Source: Acidaminococcus sp. CAG:917
Lineage (GTDB): Bacteria; Bacillota; Clostridia; Christensenellales; CAG-917
DNA length: 36,570 nt
Assembly: GCA_000437555.1 (NCBI GenBank)
Contig: FR901028.1
Coordinates: 17,939-54,508, forward strand
Direction of reading: 5' to 3'
The number at the start of each line of letters is the position of its first letter. The stretch's first letter is position 1. The translations under genes were made by a program, and so were the position numbers. Positions 15,012 through 23,725 of the stretch are shown one piece after another. The notes under the pieces are model-generated. The model was not told the origin of the DNA and ran no database searches. It saw only the letters and a list, made by a program, of their open reading frames with translations.

Positions 15012-15239
15012 ATGGCAAAAGATTTTGACGAGCAAGAGTTATACAATATTTTATTGCAAAAAGGCGAAGCGGCACAGCTTGACGCATTTATGGCATTTTA
15101 TGAAAAATATAAAAACGTCATTTTTTTAGAGGGAAACATTCAGGACGTATACGATTTCGTATATAACAAGTGCGCAAGAAACGAAAGAATAAAAATCTTT
15201 TTCGACGTGCAAAGCGAAGAGGCTATGAACGGAAAATAA
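15012..15239 (+). CDS. small hypothetical acidic protein
   Basis: 75 residues, beginning MAKDFDEQELYNILLQKGE, rich in Asp, Glu and aromatic residues, with no signal sequence or known motif. Start ATG 15012 was preferred over ATG 15006 because AAGGAGG ends 7 nt before it rather than 1 nt. It has its own promoter and a very strong terminator, so it is a genuine independent small gene. The function is unknown; the helical pattern suggests a small two- or three-helix protein. Confidence 0.75.
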   Translation: MAKDFDEQELYNILLQKGEAAQLDAFMAFYEKYKNVIFLEGNIQDVYDFVYNKCARNERIKIFFDVQSEEAMNGK

Positions 15240-15250
15240 AATAAAATGCT

Positions 15251-15280
15251 AAAAAGCTCCGCAATGCGGAGCTTTTTTTT
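15251..15280 (+). terminator. strong terminator, usable on both strands
   Basis: AAAGCTCCGC-AAT-GCGGAGCTTT with eight T on the plus strand and a five-A run on the other side. It ends the small gene. Confidence 0.92.
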
Positions 15281-15353
15281 GGTTGTTTTTTATCCTATTT
15301 TCTTATGCGAGTTAAATTTTAGCACTGCCTTATGGCAAAAGATTTAATGCTTA

Positions 15354-16133
15354 TTATACTATCGCAAAAGCGAAAATGCTCATTGCAATCAAAAACTGTG
15401 CAATATAATACGTCGCATGATTTACAATGACCAGCGATGGCATCATCGCTTTGGGGCGCTCGATAACTTCTTCTCCGTTTTCGTTTGTCTTTTTGACGAC
15501 AAAGAAATACTGCTGACTGAGTATGAGGTCGGAGACAACAAACATAACGGCGCCGATAAACATTATTATCCACAGCGGATTTAATCCTTTCGTCACAATC
15601 AGTGCCGCACCCGTAGCGCACATCATGAAAGCAAGCAAAAATGCGTAGATGAGCGACGGTGCGGTAAACTTTCCGTATTTGAGTTTCATAAGCGGACCGC
15701 CGAGCACTGCAAGCAACGCAAACACTACGGCTATCGCCATGGGCACGAGCAATACGATGAGGTTTGCCTCAATAGAAATTATCTTTGCCACCTCAAGGTA
15801 GATTGCCGTGAGATAGCAGATATGACCGAGCGCAAACGACGCCATACCCGAAAAAAGATACATGTCGCCGTCGGCAGGATACACGACTTTGAGGTCGAGC
15901 ACGATATCGCCTATGAGTCCGAACACAAGTCCCATTATAACGAGCGAACCGAATTCAACCGATACGACTTCCTTTTTTGCAATAAAGGAAAAAACCGCCG
16001 TCAAAATAAAAAATACGCTTGCAAGAGTTTTTGTCAATACACCCTTAACACCGCCGTGCTTGACTCTGACGTATAGAAAAAACACCGTAGCTATAACGCC
16101 GAGCGCAAGCGTTGCGTAAACTAAATAATCCAT
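15354..16133 (-). CDS. YhhN/TMEM86-family integral membrane protein
   Basis: 259 residues with about eight hydrophobic segments. Family features are the GLIGDIVLDL segment after the third helix, FALGHICYLTAIY, and a second conserved aspartate in FVVSDLIL near the C-terminal third. Animal and some bacterial members are lysoplasmalogenases that cleave the vinyl-ether of lysoplasmalogens; many anaerobic Clostridia make plasmalogens, so this activity is plausible but not shown. It is longer than the usual 210-230 residues because of a charged loop (KKTNENGEEVIERPK) before the last helices. Start at ATG 16133 with GGGAGG 5-6 nt before it; the earlier ATG overlaps this site. Confidence 0.8.
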   Translation of the reverse strand: MDYLVYATLALGVIATVFFLYVRVKHGGVKGVLTKTLASVFFILTAVFSFIAKKEVVSVEFGSLVIMGLVFGLIGDIVLDLKVVYPADGDMYLFSGMASFALGHICYLTAIYLEVAKIISIEANLIVLLVPMAIAVVFALLAVLGGPLMKLKYGKFTAPSLIYAFLLAFMMCATGAALIVTKGLNPLWIIMFIGAVMFVVSDLILSQQYFFVVKKTNENGEEVIERPKAMMPSLVIVNHATYYIAQFLIAMSIFAFAIV

Positions 16134-16244
16134 AAATCCTCCCATATCTTTTTTAAAACGCCGCCTTTGCCGTAAGTTTAACAGGCTTTTCCCGCTTTGT
16201 AGGCAATGAAAGTCTGTATAAGCAAAAAGCCAAAATAAAGGCGG

Positions 16245-17285
16245 CTACCATTTATTATGTACTCTTTCGGCAAATCCTATCATTTTTTCTACTTTTATTT
16301 TTTTGCCGTCGTCGAGCACCACCTCACCCGTAAAATATCCGAACACCTGATGCGGCAGCATTGCAAGCACTTTCAAATCAAGCGGAGCCTGTCTGTCAAG
16401 TATAGGCTCGAACTGCATTTCAAATCTTTTGTCGTCGGACGTGAAAGTCCACGGCTGCATATAGAGATAATTTCCCTTTTTGTCACGGGGAATGTTGAAA
16501 GTAACCTGACTTAGCTTATGCGCCACGCCGTCGACGAACAGCATATTTTCGCTTGCCGCAGAAGTGTCACCGAAGCCGTATCCTATATTCCACCCCAGCT
16601 TTGTGCCGGACGGCAAGACAGCCTGAAACGAGCCCCAATACCAGGTATTGTCATAAGTCCAGACGCCTCTGCCCCAATCGAGAGTGCCGAGCGAATCCGA
16701 CGGGTCGAAAATATACTCTTTATCTCCGTATTTAAAGCTGCCGCTTGCAGTCATACAGTTTATCTTTTGATTGTAGTAAAAATGCTTCTTCTTTTTAAAA
16801 GGCGTGGCGATGACCATACTGTCTTTCGGGAAGTCGGTCAACGTTACGTCAAAAGACAAATCTTCTTTATTCTTCCCGAATTTGGGATAGACGCCTGTCA
16901 GACGACGAGTCTTTCCGTCGTTTTTGAACGAGAAAAACACGTCTTTGTTTTTCCACTCAACGTCGCCGATTTCGCTTGTGGCAGGAAAATTCATTTTGCC
17001 CATCGGGAAAAAGTTAATGGCGGTGTTGGTATGGTCAAACGGCACGGTATAATCTATAACCGATGCGCTTATCGCCCCGACGTAACCCTCGTCGCCGAGA
17101 GTGAGCGCTAAGGCATATTTCTGATTTGTGATTATGTAATAATCCCACTCTTTGATTCTTATCTTTTTGGCTTTTATATCCGCACGGTCGTATTGCCACA
17201 CAAGAGAAGTGGAATAACCCGGCTCGGCTATATTGCCTTGTTTGTTTAAAAGTTTTTGTTTTTCGGTAACTTTATGCTGTTCCAT
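16245..17285 (-). CDS. DUF2804 domain protein
   Basis: 346 residues spanning the whole DUF2804 family: N-terminal QKLLNKQGNIAEPGYS, central DWGRGVWTYDNTWYWGS around residue 205, then GWNIGYGFGD and a C-terminal GYFTGEVVLDDGKKI. Predicted as a soluble beta-rich protein without signal peptide. Members resemble lipocalin-like hydroxylase/AttH folds and the biochemical role is not established. ATG 17285 has AAAGGGGG upstream and a promoter at 17304-17332 giving a very short leader. A 111-nt gap to the YhhN gene contains a 9-bp inverted repeat (GCCGCCTTT/AAAGGCGGC) with a long loop, so co-transcription with YhhN is uncertain. Confidence 0.85.
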   Translation of the reverse strand: MEQHKVTEKQKLLNKQGNIAEPGYSTSLVWQYDRADIKAKKIRIKEWDYYIITNQKYALALTLGDEGYVGAISASVIDYTVPFDHTNTAINFFPMGKMNFPATSEIGDVEWKNKDVFFSFKNDGKTRRLTGVYPKFGKNKEDLSFDVTLTDFPKDSMVIATPFKKKKHFYYNQKINCMTASGSFKYGDKEYIFDPSDSLGTLDWGRGVWTYDNTWYWGSFQAVLPSGTKLGWNIGYGFGDTSAASENMLFVDGVAHKLSQVTFNIPRDKKGNYLYMQPWTFTSDDKRFEMQFEPILDRQAPLDLKVLAMLPHQVFGYFTGEVVLDDGKKIKVEKMIGFAERVHNKW

Positions 17286-17303
17286 ATCTGCCCCCTTTAG
17301 ATA

Positions 17304-17332
17304 ATTTTAGTTTAAGCGGTCCGGTTTGTCAA
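17304..17332 (-). promoter_or_regulatory. promoter of the DUF2804 gene
   Basis: TTGACA (17332-17327), 17-bp spacer, TAAAAT (17309-17304), followed by about 12 nt of leader with a ribosome site. Confidence 0.82.
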
Positions 17333-17593
17333 TACGGACATTTTTAAGCTTTGCGGAAATTTACTTTCTTTTAGCAATAAGTTTTTCGTATTTTAATATT
17401 TTTTATCGTATTTACCGTCTTGCGCCGATTGTTTCACACTCAAAACTTTAAAGGCGTCCCATTTTTCGGACTTAATTTACTGCTTGAATCTGGTTGCCTT
17501 TTTTATCCTTTAAGCGCAGGCTAAAATAGCGCAATGGCGTTTTAAAGCGTTCACTACGATTATATAAAACGGTTTTTGGCAAAAATTTTATAT
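17333..17593. other. divergent intergenic region
   Basis: Apart from the DUF2804 promoter at its left edge, nothing convincing is seen. A TATAAA at 17563-17568 with a weak TTTAAA upstream could serve the following small gene. Confidence 0.4.
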
Positions 17594-17839
17594 ATGTACA
17601 GTTATCACGGAAGAATAAGACAGCGCATAAAAAACGGCGAACTTCGAGGAATAATAAAAGGTGACGGCGAATTTGCGATTATTTTGCTTTTTAACACTTA
17701 CCCTTTTACCCGTCCGATAAGAGAGAGAGCCCTTTACCGCTACGAAGCGGAACTGAGCGCCTATCCCGATTTAAGACAAAACGAATCGCCAAAGGACGCG
17801 GATGAGGTTGACGCCCCGAAAGACGGCGATAACGGTTAA
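17594..17839 (+). CDS. small hypothetical protein
   Basis: 81 residues from ATG 17594; an in-frame TTG at 17576 would add six residues (start undecided, no ribosome site at either). The first part is basic and aromatic (MYSYHGRIRQRIKNGELRG, then FAIILLFNTYPFTRPIRERALYRYEAEL), the last 25 residues are acidic and proline-rich and probably disordered. The NTYPFTRPIRE segment looks like a conserved motif, but I do not recognise the family. Followed after 150 nt by degV with its own promoter. Confidence 0.6.
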   Translation: MYSYHGRIRQRIKNGELRGIIKGDGEFAIILLFNTYPFTRPIRERALYRYEAELSAYPDLRQNESPKDADEVDAPKDGDNG

Positions 17840-17957
17840 ACGGCATATAAGTCAGACTCTTTTTAGAACAGACAAAAAAACGTTATTTTCGCCCTACGGA
17901 TTAAAGCCCGTCAATTGACTCCCGCACTGCATAAGGCTAAAAAAATAAGCAGTTAAA

Positions 17958-17986
17958 TTGACAGTTTTTGATAATTGTGCTATGTT
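17958..17986 (+). promoter_or_regulatory. promoter giving a leaderless degV mRNA
   Basis: TTGACA (17958-17963), 17-bp spacer, extended TG-C-TATGTT (17981-17986), then 6 nt and ATG. Confidence 0.78.
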
Positions 17987-17992
17987 GTGAAT

Positions 17993-18871
17993 ATGGATAC
18001 CAAATACTTTATCACGTCTGATTCCACGACGGATATTCCCGAAAATCTTTGCGAAAACGGTTACGATACGATTAAGATGACCTACGTTTTGGACGGAGTG
18101 TTATACGACGGTGAAACAAACGACTTTCTGAGCCCGGAAGCGTTTTACGAACAGCTCAGAGCGGGTGCGATTGTTTCGACGTCGCTTGTTCCCGAACATA
18201 CGGCACTCGAATTTTTCGAAAGCAAACTAAAGGCGGGATACGACGTATTGCATATAGGCTTTTCGTCGGGGCTCAGCGGAACATACGATAACTACGTAAA
18301 GGCAAAAGAAAAACTCGAGAAAAAATATCCCGAAAGAAAAATCGCCCTCATAGATTCCAAATCCGCTTCGGGCGGAGAGGGACTTTTGGTGCTTAAGGCA
18401 ATAAGAAACCGTAAAAAAGGAATGGATATAGCCTCAAATGCCTTAGACGTAGAGGCGGCGGTCGACAACGTCATTCACCTGTTTACCGTTGACGACTTAA
18501 TGCATCTGTACAGAGGCGGCAGGCTTTCAAAATCTAAGGCGATAATGGGAACGCTTGCTCACATAAAACCCGTGCTTATTGTAAACAAAGAGGGAAAGCT
18601 TGAACAATTTATGAAAGTTTCGGGAAACAACCTCTGCATTAAAACTATTGCGGAAAACCTCGCTCACAGGGTAAAGGGCTTTGACAACGACGTTTGCTTT
18701 ATTACTCACACAATGGCATTAAATAACGCCGAAAAGCTTAAAGCAAAAATACAGGAGCTTACCGGTGTAAACGACGTCCGCATTATGCCCTGCTCGCCCA
18801 TCATCGGAGCGCACCTCGGATACGGCGCCGTAACGGTTGAAATGTTCGGAGAGCCCAAGAACCCAAAATAA
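17993..18871 (+). CDS. DegV family fatty-acid-binding protein
   Basis: 292 residues. DegV/FakB proteins bind a fatty acid and in Firmicutes present it to the kinase FakA. Family features are TSDSTTDIP at the N-terminus, STSLVPE (the fatty-acid carboxylate Thr/Ser site), IGFSSGLSGTYDN, IDSKSASGGEGLL, the RGGRLSK helix and the C-terminal SPIIGAHLGYGAV. No FakA is visible in the window. ATG 17993 was chosen over the upstream TTG (17975) because the promoter places the transcript start at this ATG. No Shine-Dalgarno is seen. The role in exogenous lipid use is inferred from the family. Confidence 0.92.
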   Translation: MDTKYFITSDSTTDIPENLCENGYDTIKMTYVLDGVLYDGETNDFLSPEAFYEQLRAGAIVSTSLVPEHTALEFFESKLKAGYDVLHIGFSSGLSGTYDNYVKAKEKLEKKYPERKIALIDSKSASGGEGLLVLKAIRNRKKGMDIASNALDVEAAVDNVIHLFTVDDLMHLYRGGRLSKSKAIMGTLAHIKPVLIVNKEGKLEQFMKVSGNNLCIKTIAENLAHRVKGFDNDVCFITHTMALNNAEKLKAKIQELTGVNDVRIMPCSPIIGAHLGYGAVTVEMFGEPKNPK

Positions 18872-18912
18872 TCGACTAAAAGTTATAAGTTTTTACCAAA
18901 AAAGTAAAATAT

Positions 18913-18959
18913 CCACGGCAAAAGAAATTCTTTTTTGAAAACGCCGTGGTATTTTTTTT
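18913..18959 (+). terminator. degV terminator / spoIIE leader hairpin
   Basis: CCACGGC (18913-18919) and GCCGTGG (18943-18949) close an A/T-rich loop with further internal pairing, followed by a run of eight T. It ends 3 nt before the spoIIE ATG, so it occupies the position of that gene's ribosome site. Confidence 0.75.
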
Positions 18960-18962
18960 GCT

Positions 18963-21257
18963 ATGAAAGCAAAAGCCTTAAAACCACCCGTATATTATAA
19001 ACAACGTAAATTCAAAGCGGACAAAATAAACCTTTCCGCGATAGCGAAATACGCTCTTTCTTTTATAGCGTTTTTGTGTCTGTCGCATGCGACCGTGTTC
19101 GACAGTTTTTCGCCCTTTGCCCTCGGACTGTTCGTAGGGCTCGTATACGCGAGGCAAAACATACTTATTTTAACTCCGCTGTATATCCTCGCCGCTTTAA
19201 CGGCGGATTTCAGCCTTTATGCCTTTATATATACGATAACTCCCGCCGTCGTGCTTACGGTGTGTTATTATCTTTGCTATAAAGCGTCGAAAACGGTAAC
19301 TCTTGTAATGCTCGCCGTTTGCACGCTTATAGGCTCTGTTCCGTATATAGCGATAAGCTGCGTAAATACCGCCGCCTATTTTGAAATATTTTTTACCGCC
19401 CTGCTTGCCGTGGTTTTCGCGCTTGTTTGCGAGATAGGCTGCTATGCCCTTGTGCTCAGGGGTCTTAACTACCATCTGTCGGCAGACGAGAGAATCTGCC
19501 TTGCGGTTATGCTTGCCGCCTTATCGTTCGGCGTTTACCGTCTGCCGCTCGGCGAATTTAATATTTTTTACATATTGGCCGCCTTTGCCTCGATGTTTTT
19601 CATAATGAACTTTTCAAAGGACGTAGCGCTTATTGTCGGTATAGCCATGGGTGCGGGAGCTTATCTCGGCGGCGGAAACATAGGTGTTGCTTCTCTCGTC
19701 GCGCTTTGGACGGCTCTCGCCCTGCCGTTTAGGGGACTGACAAAGTTTTCGGTGGCGGCGGCAATAGCGGTTGTAAACACTCTCATAGAGCTTTACGTCG
19801 ACGGTCTTTCCTTTGATTATCTCGAGCTTATCGCCGTTATAACAGGACTTATACTATATCTTATAATTCCGAAAAAGATAGTTGAGCAGGCGGCGCAGTC
19901 AATGGGCGGACTGTCGCAAAAGGCGGCGTCGAGAAACATAGTCAATCAAAACAGAAAAGAAATGTCGGTAAAACTCGGCTGCGTTTCAAGCGTGTTTTAT
20001 TCTATGCAAAATATGCTCTCGTCCGCTCCGCCCGTTCAGGTAGACGCTTACACGGTAGCCGACTCGATAATTAAAACTTACTGCGCCAAATGTCCGTCAT
20101 ATCCTAATTGCACTCAATCCAACCTTCCCTTTCACATCGCTCAGCTTGTGGAAGCGGGAATGACAAAAGGCAGAATAACGATTTTGGATACGACGTCTCA
20201 GCTTTCGGCAAATTGCAAAAATTTAAGCGCGCTTACAGCCTACACTCTTTCGGCGTGCGAAACGACAAGGCAGAAACTCAAATCCGCAAACGAAACCGAC
20301 GAATGCAAAAAACTTCTTGCCGAACAATTCGGCTCCGTCGCTTCCGTCATAGGAGAACTCGGACAGGATATGAAAAAAAGGGTTTCCTATTCTCTCGAAC
20401 GGGAAAATTCAATCATTGCAGAACTCGGCCGTCACAATATAATAGCGGAAGAGGCTATAGTTTACGGCGAGAGTCCGCACCTTTCCGTCACGCTGGCAGT
20501 GAGAGAATCCGACTATGATAAAGCCGTTCTCGAAAAAATAGTCTCAAAGGTTTTAAGGTGCAAAATGGAAAGAGCGTCCATTGTCGAAAAGACGACGGGC
20601 AGCGGCTGGCGAACGATATATCTTAACAGTGCGCCCCGCTACGGAGTGGCTGTCGGTATGAGCAGAGCCGCAATAAATCCCGACTGCGGCGACAGTCTGT
20701 CCGTCACGAAACTCGACGACGGAAAAATTATCATAGGTCTTTCCGACGGTATGGGTACGGGAGCGGCGGCAAAAGAAGAAAGCCAAAGCACTATAACACT
20801 TATCGAAAATCTATATAAAGCGGGGCTTAAAAGTTCGCTTATCCTTCCGCTCGTAAACAAGCTTTTGTGTCTGAACAATTTTGAAACTTATTCCACGCTC
20901 GACATAGGTATACTCGACCGTGACAGCGGCGTGCTCGACGCCATAAAGCTCGGAGCGGTGGCGACTTATATCACGGACGGACAGAGCGTAAAGCAGATAA
21001 ACTCCCACGCCCTGCCTATGGGAATTCTCGACACGGTAACGCCGTCGGTGGAATCGGTAAAACTTTCGACTTCCGATATGGTCATAATGCTTTCCGACGG
21101 AGTCATCGATACTATGGGAGAAGATGAGTTTTTAAATCTTATCACCTATGAAAAAAGCTTTAATCCTCAAACCGTTTGCGACAGAATAATCTCTAAGTGC
21201 AATCCGCCAAAAGACGATTGCTCGGTAGTCGCTTTCCGTCTTTCAAACAACCTTTAA
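18963..21257 (+). CDS. spoIIE: stage II sporulation protein E, PP2C-type phosphatase
   Basis: 764 residues. SpoIIE dephosphorylates SpoIIAA in the forespore to activate sigma-F and helps place the asymmetric septum. The chain has about ten hydrophobic segments between residues 28 and 310, then a cytoplasmic linker with a Cys cluster (CAKCPSYPNC), and a PP2C domain from about residue 555: SRAAINPDCGDSLSV, GLSDGMGTGAAAKEES (metal Asp 595) and MLSDGVIDTM (Asp 712). Slightly shorter than the 827 residues of the Bacillus protein. No Shine-Dalgarno precedes the ATG, and a terminator-like hairpin ends 3 nt before it, which is unusual. In other Firmicutes tilS follows it; here a 14-kb element intervenes. 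This gene shows the organism belongs to a spore-forming lineage. Confidence 0.95.
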   Translation: MKAKALKPPVYYKQRKFKADKINLSAIAKYALSFIAFLCLSHATVFDSFSPFALGLFVGLVYARQNILILTPLYILAALTADFSLYAFIYTITPAVVLTVCYYLCYKASKTVTLVMLAVCTLIGSVPYIAISCVNTAAYFEIFFTALLAVVFALVCEIGCYALVLRGLNYHLSADERICLAVMLAALSFGVYRLPLGEFNIFYILAAFASMFFIMNFSKDVALIVGIAMGAGAYLGGGNIGVASLVALWTALALPFRGLTKFSVAAAIAVVNTLIELYVDGLSFDYLELIAVITGLILYLIIPKKIVEQAAQSMGGLSQKAASRNIVNQNRKEMSVKLGCVSSVFYSMQNMLSSAPPVQVDAYTVADSIIKTYCAKCPSYPNCTQSNLPFHIAQLVEAGMTKGRITILDTTSQLSANCKNLSALTAYTLSACETTRQKLKSANETDECKKLLAEQFGSVASVIGELGQDMKKRVSYSLERENSIIAELGRHNIIAEEAIVYGESPHLSVTLAVRESDYDKAVLEKIVSKVLRCKMERASIVEKTTGSGWRTIYLNSAPRYGVAVGMSRAAINPDCGDSLSVTKLDDGKIIIGLSDGMGTGAAAKEESQSTITLIENLYKAGLKSSLILPLVNKLLCLNNFETYSTLDIGILDRDSGVLDAIKLGAVATYITDGQSVKQINSHALPMGILDTVTPSVESVKLSTSDMVIMLSDGVIDTMGEDEFLNLITYEKSFNPQTVCDRIISKCNPPKDDCSVVAFRLSNNL

Positions 21258-21370
21258 CGGACAATACGTTATAAACTAAAATTAAATCTTTTATAAACGA
21301 AACAGTTATAAAAAAATTATTCGTAAGCAAAAAATTATTAACAAGCAAAATCGGTTTGTAAAATCTTGAT

Positions 21371-21391
21371 AAAAACGCCGTATTTAGGGTG
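21371..21391 (+). repeat. left inverted repeat, candidate attachment half-site
   Basis: AAAAACGCCGTA, three variable bases, AGGGTG. The reverse complement occurs at 35635-35655 (18 of 21 positions). Joining both ends in a circle would give a long dyad, as expected for the attP of a large serine recombinase. Confidence 0.6.
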
Positions 21392-21403
21392 CTTTTCATA
21401 GAG

Positions 21404-21465
21404 AATAAAAACCCTAACGGAGCAGCGGCGTAGTTAACAGACTATGTCGCTGTTCCGTTGTAGGG
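21404..21465 (-). terminator. terminator of the recombinase gene
   Basis: A long hairpin (arms 21412-21433 and 21442-21465, core ACGGA-CAGCG) followed on the minus strand by TTTTTATT. It begins 8 nt behind the recombinase stop. Confidence 0.8.
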
Positions 21466-21472
21466 AAAATTG

Positions 21473-23131
21473 TTACAGTGTTTCGGACGGTATCGCGCCC
21501 ACGCAGTTATAGATGATCTCTACCTTCTGTCTGCGTATCCCGTCTATGTTCTCCGCCTGATGCACGATCACTTTTTCTACGAACTCACGCACGATTTCGG
21601 GCGTGAGTTTTTCTATCTCCGTGTATCGTTTCACCATGCGCATAAACTTCGCCGCATTGTCCGTTTCTTTCTTTGCCGCAGAGATTTCCGCCCGCAGTTT
21701 GGCGACGCGCTCTGTAAGAGTCTGCTGTTCCTGCTCGTATGCTTTGCTCATTCTCGCAAACCGCTCCTGCGTTATCGCTCCGCTTATCTTGTCCTCGTAA
21801 AGCGTCTGGATAATACGGTCAAGCGCAGTGATGCGTTTCTCCGCTTCTTCGCATTCTTTCGCCTTTGCCGTCAACGCCTTTTTCGTCTCTTTGCTCTGTA
21901 CGGAAGAAAGCATTTCCGCGAATTGTTTTTCGTTCGCTCTCGCCGCGGCGAGTATCCTCTGCAAATCCGTAAAGACAAGATGTTCTACGGCTTCCACGGT
22001 GATCTGATGCGAAGTACACAGATGTTTGGTTTTCTTGCGGTAGGTGGAGCAGTTGAAGTAGTCTTTCTGCTTGCTCTTCGAGCAGCGGCAAAGGTACATC
22101 TTCTTTCCGCAGTCCGCGCAACAGACTAACCCCGAAAACACGCTCATTTCGCCCATTCTCGTAGGTCTGCGTTTTGCCTGCCGTATCCGCTGCACCGTTT
22201 CGTAGGTCTCCTCGTCAATGATTGCTTCGTGCGTGTTCTTGAAGACAACCCACTCCTCGCGCGGCAGCCGAACCTTCTTTTTGCTCTTATACGATTTCCT
22301 CGTCGTCGTGAAGTTGACCGTATGCCCACAGTAACTCAGGTTTTCGAGGATACGCTTTACCGCTTCGGTATTCCATATGTTCGGCGATTGCATCTGCAGC
22401 GAAGTAGCGGGCAGCCCGTGGTTACGGTTATACACCGTCGGCGTGTCTATTTTCCGTTCCGTGAGTATCCTTGCTATCTGCGTGGGGCCGTAGCCCTGCA
22501 TGCACAGAGAGAATATTTCCTTTACCACCTTTGCCGCCTCCTCGTTCACCAGCCATTTCTGCTTGTCGTTCTCGTCCTTTTTATACCCGTAGGGCGGGCA
22601 GGTGCAGAGGTGCTTCCCCGCATTGCCTTTAGCTTTGAACACCGCGCGGATCTTCTTGCTCGTGTCCTTCGCGTACCATTCGTTGATGATGTTCCGAAAG
22701 GGCGTGAAGTCGCTGTCCATTCCGCTTTGGTTGTCCACGCCGTCGTTTACAGCGATGAAGTGTACGCCGTTCTCCGTAAAATAGATTTCCGTGTAGTACC
22801 CGACTTTCAGGTAATCCCTGCCCAGCCTCGACATGTCCTTGACGATGACCGTTCCGACTCTGCCCGCGTCTATGTCTTTGAGCAGTTCCTGAAAGCCCGG
22901 CCGGTTGAAGTTCGTGCCCGAATACCCGTCGTCGATATAGAACCGGATATTGCTATACCCGTGTTCGTTCGCATACTTCTCTAAAATTGCCTTTTGGTTT
23001 CTGATGCTGTTGCTGTCGCCCTGCAGTTCGTCGTCTCTGCTCAGCCTGCCGTACAGGGCAGTTATTTCTTCTGTCTCACCTCCGAAAAATACAATGTCCT
23101 TATATTCTTCCGATAATGCCGTGTTATTCAT
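21473..23131 (-). CDS. large serine recombinase (TnpX/TndX type)
   Basis: 552 residues; integrates and excises the element. The resolvase domain starts at about residue 24 (ALYGRLSRDDE, nucleophile Ser31) with DDGYSGTNFNRPGF and DMSRLGRDYL carrying the catalytic arginines. The recombinase domain follows around 170-290. A zinc ribbon (CCADCGKKM...CSTYRKKTKHLC) lies at about 340-380, then a coiled coil (about 390-490) and a C-terminal DUF4368-like end. Length and order match clostridial transposon recombinases that recognise short att sites. ATG 23131 has GGAGGAG 7 nt before it and overlaps the TnpW-like stop. Being next to the left end is typical for this class. Confidence 0.93.
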   Translation of the reverse strand: MNNTALSEEYKDIVFFGGETEEITALYGRLSRDDELQGDSNSIRNQKAILEKYANEHGYSNIRFYIDDGYSGTNFNRPGFQELLKDIDAGRVGTVIVKDMSRLGRDYLKVGYYTEIYFTENGVHFIAVNDGVDNQSGMDSDFTPFRNIINEWYAKDTSKKIRAVFKAKGNAGKHLCTCPPYGYKKDENDKQKWLVNEEAAKVVKEIFSLCMQGYGPTQIARILTERKIDTPTVYNRNHGLPATSLQMQSPNIWNTEAVKRILENLSYCGHTVNFTTTRKSYKSKKKVRLPREEWVVFKNTHEAIIDEETYETVQRIRQAKRRPTRMGEMSVFSGLVCCADCGKKMYLCRCSKSKQKDYFNCSTYRKKTKHLCTSHQITVEAVEHLVFTDLQRILAAARANEKQFAEMLSSVQSKETKKALTAKAKECEEAEKRITALDRIIQTLYEDKISGAITQERFARMSKAYEQEQQTLTERVAKLRAEISAAKKETDNAAKFMRMVKRYTEIEKLTPEIVREFVEKVIVHQAENIDGIRRQKVEIIYNCVGAIPSETL

Positions 23132-23294
23132 GAGTTTCTCCTCCCGAATACACCTTACCGGACAAGTCCGTTATCAATAAGCGTTTGAGTTTCTGTTCCG
23201 CCGTAAGTTTTGCGGCGGCGCTTTCGGTTACTTCCACGGTATATTCCGTTCCGCCGAATTTCTTTGTATAACTATACTTGCTTCTCTCTTTCAA
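23124..23294 (-). CDS. TnpW-like small transposon protein
   Basis: 56 residues from a TTG start (a stop codon lies three codons upstream; AAGGAG ends only 2 nt before, so translation may rely on coupling). The core YSYTKKFGGTEYTVEVTE followed by KLTAEQKLKRLL resembles the short TnpW-type proteins that accompany recombinases in clostridial transposons. Its last codons overlap the recombinase ATG, and its start lies inside the preceding 32-codon frame, so three genes are coupled. Function in transposition is not established. Confidence 0.65.
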   Translation of the reverse strand: MKERSKYSYTKKFGGTEYTVEVTESAAAKLTAEQKLKRLLITDLSGKVYSGGETHE

Positions 23295-23370
23295 TTCTCC
23301 TTATTCTTGTTTGTGCGGATATCGTGTTCCCTCTCCGAATACGGTTACAATCTTCTCTCACCGATTCCAC
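23272..23370 (-). CDS. 32-residue small protein upstream of TnpW-like gene
   Basis: GTG start with a strong AAAGGAGG 10 nt upstream; reads VESVREDCNRIRRGNT and ends in a very basic helix rich in Arg and Lys. It overlaps the TnpW-like start by 23 nt in another frame. Too short for family recognition. It could be a real small DNA/RNA-binding peptide or a translation-coupling leader. Confidence 0.5.
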   Translation of the reverse strand: MESVREDCNRIRRGNTISAQTRIRRIEREKQV

Positions 23371-23429
23371 AAAGCCCCCTCCTTTATGAAATGAAAATCC
23401 GCCAGGCCGTGCGGAGGCCTTGTTCAGGC

Positions 23430-23690
23430 TCACCCGCTTTGCCCCGACGGACGGTTTGCGTTATTCAGTTGTTCTTCGTCCGTAACTTGTTCCCGCAGAG
23501 CTTTGTATCCTTCCTCGATCAGTTTTACTTTCGTTAGATGATTCGCTTTCAGAAAAGCATTGATCTCATCATGCAATTCCCTCGGCAGCATCGTGCCGAA
23601 GTTCCCGCTCGCTGCTTTCCTCTTGTTTTTATTGCGCTCTTCATACCGCCTGCGGCTCTCCCGCCCCGGCGTGTTCTCTCTCCGCTGCAT
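23430..23690 (-). CDS. ribbon-helix-helix-like DNA-binding protein
   Basis: 86 residues. A basic N-terminus (RRRYEERNKNKRKAA) is followed by a short strand GNFGTMLP and two helices (RELHDEINAFLKAN, KVKLIEEGYKAL), the pattern of MetJ/Arc-type ribbon-helix-helix proteins. In mobilisable elements such proteins often assist the relaxase or repress the mobilisation genes. ATG 23690 with GGAG 7 nt before it was chosen over a TTG six codons upstream. It has its own promoter (23726-23754), so it may head a transcript with the small proteins and the recombinase. Confidence 0.7.
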   Translation of the reverse strand: MQRRENTPGRESRRRYEERNKNKRKAASGNFGTMLPRELHDEINAFLKANHLTKVKLIEEGYKALREQVTDEEQLNNANRPSGQSG

Positions 23691-23725
23691 TTCTTTCTCC
23701 GAAAGCAATTATCGTATTGATACTA

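Noticed and set aside
16518..17111. 197-codon open frame on the plus strand
   Set aside because: Antisense to the DUF2804 gene; no start signal or recognisable sequence.
22229..22984. 251-codon open frame on the plus strand
   Set aside because: Exact antisense shadow of the serine recombinase, whose motifs are unmistakable.
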